In this document: in pieces, positions 24,208-35,911 of the stretch
How positions within the stretch are numbered: position 1 is the first letter of the stretch
Layout of the letters: each line of letters begins with the position of its first letter
Assembly: GCA_001466705.2 (NCBI GenBank)
Contig: LATX02000046.1
Coordinates: forward strand, 1,054,001 to 1,118,000
Source: Moniliophthora roreri
Taxonomy: Eukaryota; Basidiomycota; Agaricomycetes; Agaricales; Marasmiaceae
Length of the DNA stretch: 64,000 nt
Direction: 5' to 3'
Program-made: the position numbers and the translations under genes
The notes under the pieces: model-generated
What the model was told of the DNA's origin: nothing
Database searches by the model: none
Seen by the model: only the letters and a program-made list of their open reading frames with translations

Positions 24208-24689
24208 ACCAGCTATCAAACATTTGCGAGGCCTATATAAATATACATACAGATCCTATGACTGGAAATATATTAGCGTTTGTGTTATTGTGTTCAGTCT
24301 ACTTGGAGCGAATAGACTCGAGATTGTGTTGTAGTACGGTACAATGCTTGCCATCGTGCTACACCGTCTGTGACAAACACGCATACGCAGCAAACCTTCA
24401 TTCTCGAGTTCATACTTCAACCGCGACTAGCAAATTTCCCAGAAATGCAGTCAAAAGTGTTACCAATTCAATCTGCAGTCTCGGTCAGGAACAAGGAAAC
24501 CGTGGAACTGATCTCAAAGCGAAAAGAAGTCCGAATTGCGAATCCTGTCCTTATTCTTACCATGTTTTGTACTCATATTAATCTTTCCCCCCCTTTTTTT
24601 TTATAGAAGCAACACCTCGAATACGCTTCAAGCGCCTGAGTTACCTTCACATTACTGATTAATGGTGTTAGATGGCAGGTTGTATAGAC

Positions 24690-25859
24690 TCAGACTGACG
24701 GCGTGAATGTCCCCGTAGGCATCTTACTCCCTGTCTCTATGGTAAACATGGGTTGCTCAATAGTCTCTTTGTCTTGAAAAGTTTCCGTTGAGAAATAGCA
24801 CATATAGCTGGATAGCCGGTTCTGCGAAACTGAACCCACCTCATCTTGCGCCAACACATCCTTCGCCTCTTCGACAAATTGCAATAGTTTTGCTGCGTCA
24901 CCGGCATCGCCATTTGGCGCCTCCTTGTTGGCCATCGCTATCTTTTCAAAGACTTTCTCGATACCCTCATATATCCTTCCCTCATCTCCTCCAACGAACC
25001 CTGCAACTTCTTCCATCTCCTTCACGAATCGATAGGCCTTCGGGATCGATTGCGGAATTAGCCGTACCATCAAGTCAATGAACGACGGTTGCGAAATGCT
25101 CAGCGCATGCAGGAGTCCCTTTGCAGTTGACGAAGAAGATGCATTGGCCGCTGTTGATAGCTTCGAACTCGATTCGGGGAGGAGAGCATGGAAACACACC
25201 GAGAATCATGGATACGAAAAGCCCAATCGCACCTTTCACTATACCCTACATCATCATACGATGTCAGTTGACCTCCGTTCTTCGTCTCACTCGATACGCA
25301 CCGCATGTGCCATCTTCAGGGCACTCGCATCCCCAACCCCGGAACCTTCCCCCTTCAACGGTATGATATTAAGTCCGTGTTTTGTTCCCAGCGCAACAAA
25401 CTCGTCCAACGCTAGCTCATCTGCAGGGCCCGCAGAAACATATATTCCGGGATTGTACGTCTGGGTTGGCGGTGGACCAACAATGGCACCATCGATGAAC
25501 TTGATGTTGGTTCCTTCAAACAGCTGAGACATTTGCCTCGCTGAATCCGGGTTTATCGCGTTACAATCAGCAAAGATAATCTGCCTTCCAAGTGGAGAGG
25601 TTTTGGCTGCAGCAACAACCTGCTCAGCAACCTCAAACGCGTCCTTTGGAGGAACAACGCTGAGGATATACGTCGCCTGAGAGACAATCTCTGGATAGGA
25701 TGCGTGTGTCATTCCAGACTCTTCTGCTCTTCGACGTGTTGCCTCCGAGCGTCCTTCCAGATTGGTCAGTATCGTGCCCCCTCCGGTTTGGGATATACGG
25801 AGCGCGATCTTGGATCCCATTCCTCCAGGAGCGAGAACAGCGATGATCGGCTGGGACAT
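24690..25859 (-). CDS. 6-phosphogluconate dehydrogenase-like NAD(P)-binding protein (DUF1932 type)
   Basis: Rossmann-fold dehydrogenase of the beta-hydroxyacid superfamily. Start at 25859: MSQPIIAVLAPGGMGSKIAL gives the dinucleotide-binding glycine pattern. Then come SQATYILSVVPPKDAFEVA, FADCNAINPDSARQ, FIDGAIVGPPP (substrate-loop Gly region) and GDASALKMAHAGIVKGA, where the conserved Lys marks the catalytic helix. Exon 1 is 25859-25302, exon 2 is 25245-25200 (46 nt), and exon 3 begins at 25150 after a 49-nt intron. The C-terminal helical domain reads SQPSFIDLMVRLIPQSIPKAYRFVKEMEEVAGF, typical of the phosphogluconate dehydrogenase putative C-terminal domain. The 3' end is uncertain: a GTGGGT donor follows AQDE, but the frame also stays open to 24690. 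Substrate unknown. Confidence 0.8.
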
Positions 25860-26179
25860 GACGGGGAATTGAAAGGAGGGTCGTTCTGCTTCCAAGACGT
25901 ATATCGACAGATATGCAAGAATAGAAGCACGGATGGTCTGACATGATGCCCTATCAGGGCAATGGTTCACCCACCCCGTACTTCCTCACACCTTATCACA
26001 CTGTGTTGGGTCACAACACCTACCGGCCTCGAAGCTTGCATGACGACTTTGCAAGGTCACTCTCAGCAGAGTATTTCCCGCTGGCGATGGTTCGCCACTC
26101 CAAGACTTCTGTAACATGAAAGGTCACTCGAGCTATCTTCGCCGCCCTTTTTGCTATAGACATGTGAATGGAATTCGAT

Positions 26180-26470
26180 GCCACGGATCAGTACTGGACT
26201 GTTCGTGGACTGCAGGTCGCTAACCTCAACGATCCTCAGTAATCTCAAACTCGAACATCGGGAGCGAATCAAGAATGGAAAAAGGCTGGCTTCCGTGATA
26301 TTTCAATGGAGAAGAGGTTCAAAAACGAAGCAGAGACTCTAGGCGATAACGCTTTCGTGGATTTGACAGATACCCAAAATGACCAAAGTAAGTACATTAT
26401 TCCAGAGATCTATCAACTAATTGATTACCTTTCTAGCCTCATTTTACGATTCGTAATCAGATGTTTTGCC
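26180..26470 (+). pseudogene. C-terminal relic of a Dal5-type permease, opposite strand to the intact copies
   Basis: Plus-strand reading gives LQVANLN, then a frame change to LSNLKLEHRERIKNGKR, another frame change, and RDISMEKRFKNEAETLGDN followed by AFVDLTDTQNDQ. A GTAAGT...CTAG intron then leads to a short last exon TSFYDS-stop. These match LQVIHLMILNKLKARQRVKNGK and DFSMDKKF...LGDNAFKDCTDKQND of the permeases at 28978 and 32644. At least two frameshifts and the missing N-terminal domains show a dead fragment. It also models the likely last exon of the family. Confidence 0.7.
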
Positions 26471-26494
26471 GCTTCCTCGAACGCACGACCTTAA

Positions 26495-27502
26495 CGAAAG
26501 CTGAGTAATAAAAATTCTTACGAACTGAATTATCCACTACGCCATGAGTTAACCGTGCAGAATGATAGCATTAACTCAATATATACTGTGAACTACCGCG
26601 AACCCTGAACCGAATGAACGCAGCGAGGCTGCGCCCACCCGGCCCAAGGTTTTGGTGAGCACGATGGCTCGATGGTAGCAAAACATTGCCATTGCCAGAA
26701 CCAGCTGAAGGAATCGGCCTTGAGCTTTACATGGATCCAGCCACAACCAACATTGACGACAAGAAAACTTGTCCAACAAATGGAGTGGGGCGCGGATAGC
26801 AAGAGGTCAGGCTCCTGAGGGACTAGTGCGTCTCTCACCCACGTCCGTGGGCTCCGCATGATATGCGGGAAGGCATATAGCCTTTATCAACCGACTGCGG
26901 TTCGACGGGACAATTGTCCCAAGGGCATTTACCCTTTCTCCTATCAGGAGTTTCCTCTATTCAAGAGGCCCATTGCACTGATAGGAGATTTGAGCTACCT
27001 GCTCTTACGCCAGTCAGGCTTTGTCGACACTTCGTCGACTGAACTGTCACGTCCAAACTCTTTCAAGAGTTTACCCCATTCTGAGGGACCCAGAGTCATC
27101 TGGGTGAACTTTATCATAGCTCGAGCCTTTGTAAAAGGCTTGTCGAATCATCGACAGACGCATCATGCGTCAAACCTCCTTGCAGAGGGAGTGCGACAGC
27201 AACTACCTTAGTTTGGCACTCAACTGCATGCAGCAGTTTGGGGGAACCTCTGGGGACCGTTAGGGCACGGGCTGCAGCCCTGGAACTTTGCCACTCCCAT
27301 TAAAGAGTGACCGAGCTTGTGCCCTGCAGGGGCCACCGGCCTACCAGACTTTATCACTGCCAGAAAGGAATTCGGAAGTGTGAAGGAATCGGCCTTCAGA
27401 AACTTCCGATCTCGAATTCTAGCGACATCGCCATTGAGGACAAACTTTCTTTCAAAAGTCCGGCCAACGACAATGGAAGGTGATGGTAAGAGGTCAAGGT
27501 AA
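26495..27502 (+). pseudogene. Unidentified interrupted reading frame in hairpin-dense DNA
   Basis: One plus frame stays open from 26495 to a TAA at about 27502 (336 codons), except for TGA at 26606, 26615, 26816 and 27308 and TAG at 27209. All five are one C-to-T change from a sense codon (CGA or CAG). Alternatively, the four TGAs would be Trp in a mitochondrial-type code. The same DNA is packed with perfect short hairpins, for example 26758-26773, 26854-26868, 27088-27105, and three touching each other at 27124-27140, 27141-27156 and 27157-27171. Two stretches (about 26690-26830 and 27357-27520) resemble each other in sequence (GAAGGAATCGGCCTT, AAGAGGTCA) and in reading frame (KESA...KRS). 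No polymerase or other motif is recognised. It could be an endogenised RNA-virus-like cDNA, a structured RNA locus, or a decayed gene. Confidence 0.45.
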
Positions 27503-27996
27503 CCTGGGATTAGTCAGAAGAAAAATTTTCTCTTATACCGAACATCGGTCCGAGGTATCCCGAGAACGATGTAAAAGGAGGACGACTTGGGCTCGATGAA
27601 AGGGCCGTTGAGCTTCACGAAAATCAAAGAAATGCAATAAATATTAAAATTATTATGCTATGGTAGTACAACGACATGAGGTTTGGATGTGCGTCGCAAG
27701 AAAACAGTGTCCATTGCCCGAGAAAACAAAGCCTACAAGTCATGAAAAGATGGAATTATTATAACTTGCCGAAGGTCGCCCTCTGTAGCAACAATTTAGT
27801 TCGGGTTCAGAGAAGAATGGGATGGCCGTACCAATCGCATAATATTTGCCTGAGGTGAGAGTTGATCTATTATCTCCGGTGTCATCGACAGAACATTGGC
27901 CACCATAGTTCGGAAAGGGAAAATCAGTCTTTGAATAACTGGTGGTTTACCACGTCCAGCGCAACAAACGCACCCTTTCTTCGTTGGACAGAGCAG

Positions 27997-28852
27997 CTAA
28001 AATGACCGTATCGACCTGGGATAATACTGATTGTTGAGGTGTTTGCTGCGGCGGTATTGTTGCTGATCTGGGACCAGTGTTCCATACGAGGCTTGTGATG
28101 GTGGGCAATCTCCGTAGGCTCCTGGTCCAGAATATACAGGACCAAATTCTCCTTGGTTGTAGCCTCGATCGTAGTCGTAGGTCGGTGGAGGTGGCACACC
28201 GTACTCATACAGAACAGACTGAAGCGGCTGACATCCATTTGAATATCGGTTCGGAGGTTGAGTAGCAACAGGAGGTGTAGAGGTCGATGCTAGAGGAGTT
28301 GCAGTGCGATTATAGTAGGGTTGTGATTGGTGCTGCATATGAGATGGTATTGCAGGTACTGGAGTAGCTTGTGGTATCAGGGTATTTTGAGCTGGAGGTG
28401 ATGGTTCCGTATCAGATTGCGACTGCGCAAACGCCGTTAACGTTTTCTGTGTAATGACTATGAAAATCCGTTCGATGCTGCTCTGAGAAAAGGTAGACGC
28501 ACTGAGAAGACTTCAACGTCGATCGCGTTCATATTCTCCTGTAAAGTCATAGCTGCATAGACAATCTGGGGTTGACTGTTGAGAACCTGCTTTGGAGCAG
28601 CTGGTGTCGTTTTCTGGCTTTGAGTCGTCCAAGTAGCTGCACGGTCACAAATAAAGTCCAACGAAAACTCACCTTGAACTGAAGAATGAGTTCAAGAAGC
28701 TCATTCACCGAGTTTTGGTTCCCCCACGCGGGCATCGTGAGTGAAGAGCCCGTTCGGGAAGAGGAAGTGAAGCGCAGATGATAGTCAGGATTCAAGGGCG
28801 CGTTATTTGTACGATATGTCTGCGATGAGTTGTACATCAAAGGAACAGTCAC
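27997..28852 (-). CDS. Uncharacterised Pro/Gln/Tyr-rich protein
   Basis: Minus gene of probably three exons. The first reads PLNPDYHLRFTSSSRTGSSL and ends NELLELILQFK before donor GTGAGT. The second reads TWTTQSQKTTPAAPKQVLNS and QENMNAIDVEVF. The third reads FIVITQKTLTAFAQSQSDTE, then a low-complexity tail rich in Pro, Gln and Tyr (PPPPTYDYDRGYNQGEFGP, YRRSKHLNNQYYPRS) to a stop at 27997. The short intron between exons 2 and 3 is not firmly placed, and the first Met could be at 28852 or 28837. Part of its 5' end was copied with the neighbouring permease (see 32238). No domain recognised; the tail looks intrinsically disordered. Confidence 0.45.
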
Positions 28853-31800
28853 TCAGACATGAATCTGAGCAAATTCAATAGATTTGTTCCACTATGTACA
28901 GAATTCTACAAGCTCAATATACGTAGACAAACTGTTCGTGTCGCGGTCAGCACGTCAGTTACAAAATTACAAAACAGTCACATTACCTCGTCATTCTGCT
29001 TGTCCGTACAGTCCTTGAATGCATTATCGCCTAAATGTATTTCCCTCTCACCCTCCTCTCCTGCCTTCGTGATGATCTTAGCATCCGCGTTGAACTTCTT
29101 GTCCATAGAAAAGTCATGAAGGACAGCCGGCTTTCCGTTCTTCACACGTTGCCTTGCTTTCAATTTGTTGAGGATCATGAGATGAATAACTTGCAGTCTG
29201 ACATTTGGTTTAGTGACTATGCAGGCGAGCGATCGCAGCTATAACAGATACTCACACAACCACAACAAATAGCGCAACAAAGATCCCAAGTACGGATCTC
29301 AAGCCATGTTTGTACAACGGCGCATCTGTACTTGCGAAGAGATACGGACCGATGATGTTACCGCAGGCACTGGCTGCATTGTATCTGTATTCACCCAGGG
29401 TCAGGCCTAGATACGAATATAAACGAGGAATACGTACCCTGATATAGAAACGCTCTTCTTTGTAGATCCAGCGATGTTGGCGGTCATCCAAGAGATAATG
29501 AGAGGGTTTCCGCCGAATAAGAATGCAAGGAGGTAATATGCGAAAAGGAGGACGCCGGTGGAGAAACTGTGGACTGTAGTAGTAGCAGTGTAAGTAGGGC
29601 GGATTGCGGACTGTGAGTCGTAAGACGTGCCGTATAAAAGAGCTAGGCCAATGATTACTGGTATAACCAGAGCCATAAGAACAAAAGACTTGGTTTTCCA
29701 ATGATATGAAACGTAGGAAGAGAAGCCGATGACGAGGATTTGCATTGCTCCGAAAGGTATGTTCTAAACATTCCGTAGCATTAGCCTATCCAGCAAGGCG
29801 TTATCGATACGATTCACCCACCAGAAGACTGGTCGTGAACTTGTCAAATCCGATACCGGCCAGAACGAGGGGACCAAAGACATTCGTGACCGATGCACCA
29901 ACACTGCGTCCATGATTAGCGCCGATGTTAGACTGGAAGGAAGACACACTTAAGCAGCAGCGTCATCGCGAAGAAAAGCCATATCTTCAATTCGAAAAGG
30001 GCCTCTAATGCCTGTTCCCACTTGAACGTGTCTGTTGCTTTCGTCCCTGTATTATTGGCGCGCAGACGCTCCACGGCTTTCTTTCGTTCCTTGGGAGTCA
30101 GGAATCTCGCTTCACTGACACTATTATCGAGTTTCCAATAGATAAAAGGGGCAGTTACACAGGTAAGCTGAAACGCTATGAGTCATTTTCCAGAAGTATG
30201 AGGGATACTCACCAGTCCACAGAATAGGAAAATAATTTGGTATACATGCAAGGCTGGGTTCCTAATCTGCCCAAAACCATACGCAAAGATAGAGGCCATA
30301 ATTGTACCCAGCCCATTTGTTCCATACCAAATCGCGACCCTTAGAGGCTGCTCCACTCTGCGGTACCTAATATCCATCCTTAGTGGTAGCATTTTAACTT
30401 CTAGAAGCTGGGCACATACCAAACTGATGTTAAGATTGCGAATAACGGTAAACAAGCCGCCTCGAACAACCCGAGCAAGAAGCGTGAAGCTACGAGACCG
30501 GCATAGCTGATGTGATTCATTAGCGATGAGATATGTGGTAGTGCTGCTACTTCTGTTTACTCAGTGCTCGCCGCCATTCCACACATAGCCCTTTCGAAGC
30601 GGGATTAGGTCAAATAATAAACCAGCAATGAGAATACTAACACGCCCCAGCAAAAAACAATCGTCTGGAACTAGTCAGATACTGGATGCTCCCGGGAAAT
30701 AACACTTACTGGCATGAAGTATCTCGGCTTGATCCGTACAAGAAGATAGCTTGAGAAAGGTTGCCACGCGAGCTGGGCAATCGCGTTCATAGAGCCTAAG
30801 CGATACCAGTAAGCGATACGCGTAGCCTGGCGAGAAATATGACATACCAATTATAGAGTACTGATCTTGGGGCATCGCTGTCAGATGGCGACCATGCCAT
30901 CCATGTACACCACTCACTGCCATGAAGATTCTGGTTATGTCGGGGTAAGTCAGGGTATCGAGAATGTTGATATCTAGGACGTACAGCGTCTTCTCTCAGC
31001 CCGAATGTCGCTGCATAGCCTAAGACTGTTTTATCAAGGCTTCAGGTGCTTCAGTTGAACGGTGCTTGGTGTGTATAAAAAGAGGGCTTACATTTGTAGC
31101 CAGTAAACCTGTCCATACAGTTAAGTTAGTCGCGGTTGGGTCAATTGTGTAGGCCTGGGCTGACATACCCAGGTAAGGATCTGGTATGGCAGATCAACAT
31201 AAACGCTTTACTTGATGAGTGTGAGACGCACCGTTAGAAGGTTTAAGTCCGTCTTCCTCAAGATCCTTCTGTTATCTTCCTCCGAAACTTTTTCACGTAC
31301 CGAGGTACTGCAATGAAATAAGAGGTTGCTTAATAAAGATACACAGTTTGAAAGGACTCACTCTTCCATAGTTCCCGTAGGGTGCTCTGTTTCTTCAATA
31401 CCGGCCTTTTCGTCGACGCCAGACTTCTCAGCCATGCTGCCGCGATGACAACAATCCCGACTGGCCAATGGGCCTTTTATACTGGAAGACCGCGTGATCC
31501 TAAGCATGGGTAAGCGAATAGTAATATGTAGAGCAGGCCGAAATCCGGGTCGAACTTGTCCGGTATGATATCGCTTCTTTGGAGAACAATGCGTTGGGCC
31601 AGGGTTGTTCGACCGAGTGATACATATCAAAAAGGGCGACGGTGAGCGACATTTCAATAATGAGCTGAAGACGATGACAAGTTCTGGCAATGGTTCCAAA
31701 ACCCAGGAGGTGTAGTGGCGTGCCGTTGGCAGAGTACCTGTCGCGCTGCACCTGTTCCTGCATGTTGAGTACCGACTTATACGACCTTTGAAGACGTACC

Positions 31801-32170
31801 TTGACTGTCCTGTTGGATCTGACCTTTTAGATTTCTCGTCGCGACCTCCACCCAATCTCGACTCGTTCAGCATCATGTCCTTCGAATCATCATATGCCCA
31901 TCTTATGATCCAAGCTTTTCGCAGCCATGGGTTATGTATGTCCTGGTGTACGGGTTGGACATTATCTATCACCATTCCCACAATTACCACAGAATACCAG
32001 GGTGATTGGAGCCCTTGTTCGTCTCGTTCATTTCGTCCATTGCAAGGACGTGCATGGTAGTAAGGGTACACAGCAGCACTGTTGAGCACAGGGCAATGGA
32101 TCAAGATGGATTGTCGCTCGGGAACGGCCTGACGGGCCGACATCCTATGCGAAGAGCGTCTGACGTTGAC
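28390..32170. repeat. Segmental tandem duplication unit 1
   Basis: Unit 1 holds the 5' part of the 28852 gene, permease copy 1 and its upstream region. Unit 2 (about 32235-35870) repeats this order. The upstream ends share the GACGGGCC-containing stretch at about 32128 and 35836. The left limit is approximate, because the copied part of the 28852 gene becomes unrecognisable beyond its first exon. Confidence 0.65.
28978..31435 (-). CDS. Dal5-type MFS permease (allantoate/anion:cation symporter family), copy 1
   Basis: Plasma-membrane transporter of the fungal Dal5 group, which imports allantoate, related organic anions or peptides. Start at 31435: MAEKSGVDEKAGIEETEHP, then EEDNRRILRKTDLNLLT, the conserved entry to TM1. 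Later exons give MPQDQYSIIGSMNAIAQLAWQ, YLLVRIKPRYFMP, SRFLLGLFEAACLPLF, WYRRVEQPLRVAIWYGTNGL (MFS loop signature), AYGFGQIRNPALHVYQIIFLF, ERKKAVERLRANNTGTK, FFAMTLLLSVGAS and GNPLIISWMTANIAGSTKKS. The C-terminal cytosolic tail reads LGDNAFKDCTDKQNDE. There are about ten introns, and the joins I tested restore frame, so it looks functional. A small last exon probably follows near 28870-28895, so the stop at 28978 is provisional. Confidence 0.8.
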
Positions 32171-32237
32171 CGTTTCCCTTCAGTTCTAAGTACAGTTTCT
32201 CAGCAATTTACAGTAGTGAATGGAAGCTCTACATCTA

Positions 32238-32430
32238 TTAACAGTGCACATACACCGTAAGCGTAGAATCCATCGAGGAAGTAAAGCACAGGTGATAATT
32301 GGGGTTCGGGATAAGATCAGTACTGAAGTCACGGTACATAGCGTTACAGCACTTTGCGAAAATAATGGGAATTGTGGTATTTTGTAGTGTAAGCGTGTCA
32401 AGTGGTTTCGAGGTAAAGGGGCCTGCCATG
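32238..32430 (-). pseudogene. Truncated copy of the 5' exon of the 28852 gene
   Basis: Minus reading NPNYHLCFTSSMDSTLTV matches NPDYHLRFTSSSRTGSSLTM at the start of the gene at 28852. The rest of the gene is absent. It marks the left end of the duplicated block downstream of permease copy 2. Confidence 0.6.
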
Positions 32431-32643
32431 TGGAACAGTGAACAGAGTGTCTTACTCTCACATTTTATGCCTTTTACAGTGACATCACATCCATTATTTT
32501 CACAAAGTGCTGTAAATTAGAAGTTTAGGCATTGAGATATGACTTTAGATTGTTCCACTATGTACAGAATTCTACAAGCTCAATATACGTAGACAAACTG
32601 TTCGTGTCGCGGTCAGCATGTCGATCACATAATTACAAAACAG

Positions 32644-35142
32644 TCACATTACCTCGTCATTCTGCTTGTCCGTAAGGTCCTTGAACGCATTATCGCCTAA
32701 ATATATTTCCCTCTCACCCTCCTCTCCTGCCTTCGTGATGATCTTAGCATCCGCGTTGAACTTCTTGTCCATAGAAAAGTCATGAAGGACAGCCGGCTTT
32801 CCGTTCTTCACACGTTGCCTTGCTTTCAATTTGTTGAGGATCATGAGATGAATAACTTGCAGTCTGACATTTGGTTTAGTGACTATGCAGGCGAGCGATC
32901 GCAGCTATAACAGATACTCACACAACCACAACAAATAGCGCAACAAAGATCCCAAGTACGGATCTCAAGCCATGTTTGTACAACGGCGCATCTGTACTTG
33001 CGAAGAGATACGGACCGATGATGTTACCGCAGGCACTGGCTGCATTGTATCTGTATTCACCCAGGGTCAGGCCTAGATACGAAAACAAATGAGGAATACG
33101 TACCCTGATATAGAAACGCTCTTCTTTGTAGATCCAGCGATGTTGGCGGTCATCCAAGAGATAATGAGAGGGTTTCCGCCGAATAAGAATGCAAGGAGGT
33201 AATATGCGAAAAGGAGGACGCCGGTGGAGAAACTGTGGACTGTAGTAGCAGTAGTGTAAGTAAAATGGATTGTGGAAGGTCCATGAGACTTGCCATGTAA
33301 CAGAGCTAGGCCAACGATTACTGGTATAACCAGAGCCGTGAGGATGGGAGACTTGGTTTTCCAGTGGTATGAAGCATAAGAAGAAAAGCCGATGACGAGG
33401 ATTTGCATAACTCCAAAAGGTATGTTCTAAACGGTCCATGATATTAGCCTGTCTGATAGTCTCAATGCAGTTTGCGCACCAGAAGACTGGTTTTGAACTT
33501 GTCAAATCCGATACTGGCCAGGATGAGAGGACCGAAGACAGTATTGACCGATGCACCAACACTATGGATGGTTAGTGCTTAGATGAAAAGAGGCTCAAAG
33601 AAACACGCACTTGAGCAGCAGTGTCATCGCGAAGAAAAGCCAGGTCTTCAACTCGAATAGAGCCTCTAATGCCTGTGCCCACTTGAAATTATCTGTTGAT
33701 TTCGTTCCCGTATTATTGGCGCGCAAGCGCTCCACAGCTTTCTTTCGGTCTTCGGGGGTTAGGAATCTTGCTTCGTTGACATTGTTGTCGAGTTTCCAAT
33801 AAATGAATGGGGCCATTACACAGGTGAGCTAAGATTTCCATGAAAATCGTGGCGGATCCTAATACCATACATGCGCACCAATCCGCAGAACAAGAAGATA
33901 ATCTGGTAAACGTGCAAGGCAGGGTTCTTGATTTGTCCAAAGCCATAAGCAAAGACGGAACACGTAATCGTACCCAATCCATTGGTTCCATACCTGAAGG
34001 TAAAGAGATTGTGGTTAGAATAGCCCAAATATGAGCATTGCACAGGTACCAAGTTGCCACTCTTAGAGGCTGCTCAATTCTACGATACCTGACATCGATG
34101 TCAGCAGCAGAAGGTGTTATGGAGCGAGAAGTTTACCAAACCGATGTCAAGATAGCGAATAGCGGCAAGCATGCTGCCTCGAAAAGTCCAAGTAGGAAAC
34201 GCGAGGCGACGAGTCCAGCATAGCTGATGAAATCCGTCAGTCACGGTGTTCACGGGTACATTACCGTTCATGCCTACTTCGTACTCGCAGCCATTCCACA
34301 CATGGCCCTTTCGTAGGATTAACTCGGGCACTGAAGTAGAATGCAGTGATGATACTAACGCGCCCCAGCAGAAAACAATAGTCTGGAACCAGTCAGATAC
34401 AGGATACTTCTCTCGAGAAAGAACACTTACAGGCATGAAGTATCTCGGTTTGATTCGGACAAGGAGATAGCTTGAGAACGGTTGCCAGGCGAGCTGGGCA
34501 ATGGCGTTCATAGAGCCTGACAAATGCCAGTCAACCGTACGTCCGCCTACATAAAGTCTGACGTACCAATTACTGAGTACTGGTCTTGGTCCAATTCGGT
34601 CAGACCTTCGTCTGTTTATCCGACTAAGCCACTCACTTCCACGAAGATTCTGATTTCGTCAAGTCACTCGAGGTCTTAGGTTATCAAGATATGCGGGAAC
34701 TTACAGCATCTTCCCTCAACCCAAAGGTCGCGGCGTTGCCTAAGATGGTTTTGTCGAGGCTACAAAGAGTTCCATTGCGCGAGTACGTAGAGCGTGAGAG
34801 GGCTTACATTTGTAGCCAATATACCTAGAATGATATCAGTTGCCTCTGAAAGAACCGTGCAGGAAGCGACATGCCCCAGTGAGGATCTGGTATAAGCGAG
34901 TTCAATTGAATTCCTAAGCTTGAAGATTGTGAGACACACCGTAAGCAGATTCAAGTCTGTTTTTCTGAGAATTCTTCGGTTGTCTTCTTCGGTAACCTCA
35001 ACTCGGACGAAAGTACTGCAACGCAATAAGCTTAATAGTAGCCCACTACCCAATTCTAAAAAAAAACTCACTCTTGAATGGTGCCCATGTACTCATGCCT
35101 CTCAACGGCTGCCTTTTCATCAACATTAGACTTTTCCGCCAT
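32644..35142 (-). CDS. Dal5-type MFS permease, copy 2
   Basis: Tandem paralog of the permease at 28978. Start at 35142: MAEKSNVDEKAAVERHEY, then the RRILRKTDLNLLT block. Later exons show DQDQYSVIGSMNAIAQLAWQ, YLLVRIKPRYFMP, RRIEQPLRVATWY, AYGFGQIKNPALHVYQIIFLF, KKAVERLRANNTGTKST, FKWAQALEALFELKTWLFF and GNPLIISWMTANIAGSTKKS, with the tail LGDNAFKDLTDKQNDE. Exon order is the same as copy 1. The 3' part (about 32550-33245) is nearly identical to copy 1 (28892-29585), while exons further 5' have diverged clearly, suggesting gene conversion. No frame break found. Substrate unknown; divergence of the N-terminal half could mean a different specificity. Confidence 0.8.
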
Positions 35143-35911
35143 GCTGCGACGTCAATAAACCTGAATTGACTGTCACTGGAGCCTTTTATATCGACATGAA
35201 CTGGATAACCGCGTGACCCTCGTGGTAGGTAAGCGAAAGATCCACAGGTCAAAACGCGGGTCAAAATCAGGTGTGATAATGCATCTCTGGCTTGCGAGCC
35301 GCCTGGTCTGGTCATTGTCGTTCGACGGAAAGTGATCCAGATCAGACGGGATGCCGAAAGGATGTGACAGGTACCAGGTGCTCCAAATGAATAGGGGAAG
35401 CATGGTCAACCCAGGCGAAGATGCAGGCGGTGGTGATGCATTGGCAGAACTTTTCACGTTGCATCTGCTCCTGTATGTTCAGTCTTCGGTATCAACTTGT
35501 CCCATTTTTGAAGGCGCACCTTGACCGTCCTGTCGGCTCTGATACTCTTGAAAGTTATCGCGACTTCTTTCCAGCTTCTTTCAGCCCCTTGTGCTTCGAG
35601 TCATCGAGTCTATCTCTTTGTGATCCTAGCTGATTACAGCTGTGCGTGTCCTGATGAATCGAGAGACATTTCTCACCTTCCCGCAATTACCACGACGCGA
35701 ACATCAAGTTAATTCGAATCCTTGTGTATTTCGCCCCCTTTCAATGACGTGCATGGCGGGTAAGATAAACGGAAGCACTGTTGAGCGCTGGGCGGTTCGC
35801 GCCGAGCGAGTTCGAGATGTGGTTTGAAACGGCCTGACGGGCCGTTACCTTTAGAACTGACGCGATCTGAGCGCGGTCAGTGTCACATGCTCACTCTCGT
35901 CTTCGGCTACC

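Noticed and set aside
26495..27502. Mitochondrial DNA insertion as the source of the TGA-containing frame
   Set aside because: The base composition looks balanced, not strongly AT-rich as fungal mitochondrial DNA usually is, and no mitochondrial gene motif is seen.
31358..32143. 261-codon minus frame running through the permease promoter
   Set aside because: It overlaps the permease start in its 3' end, has no motif, and the equivalent region of the duplicate is not open in the same way; it is upstream DNA read through.
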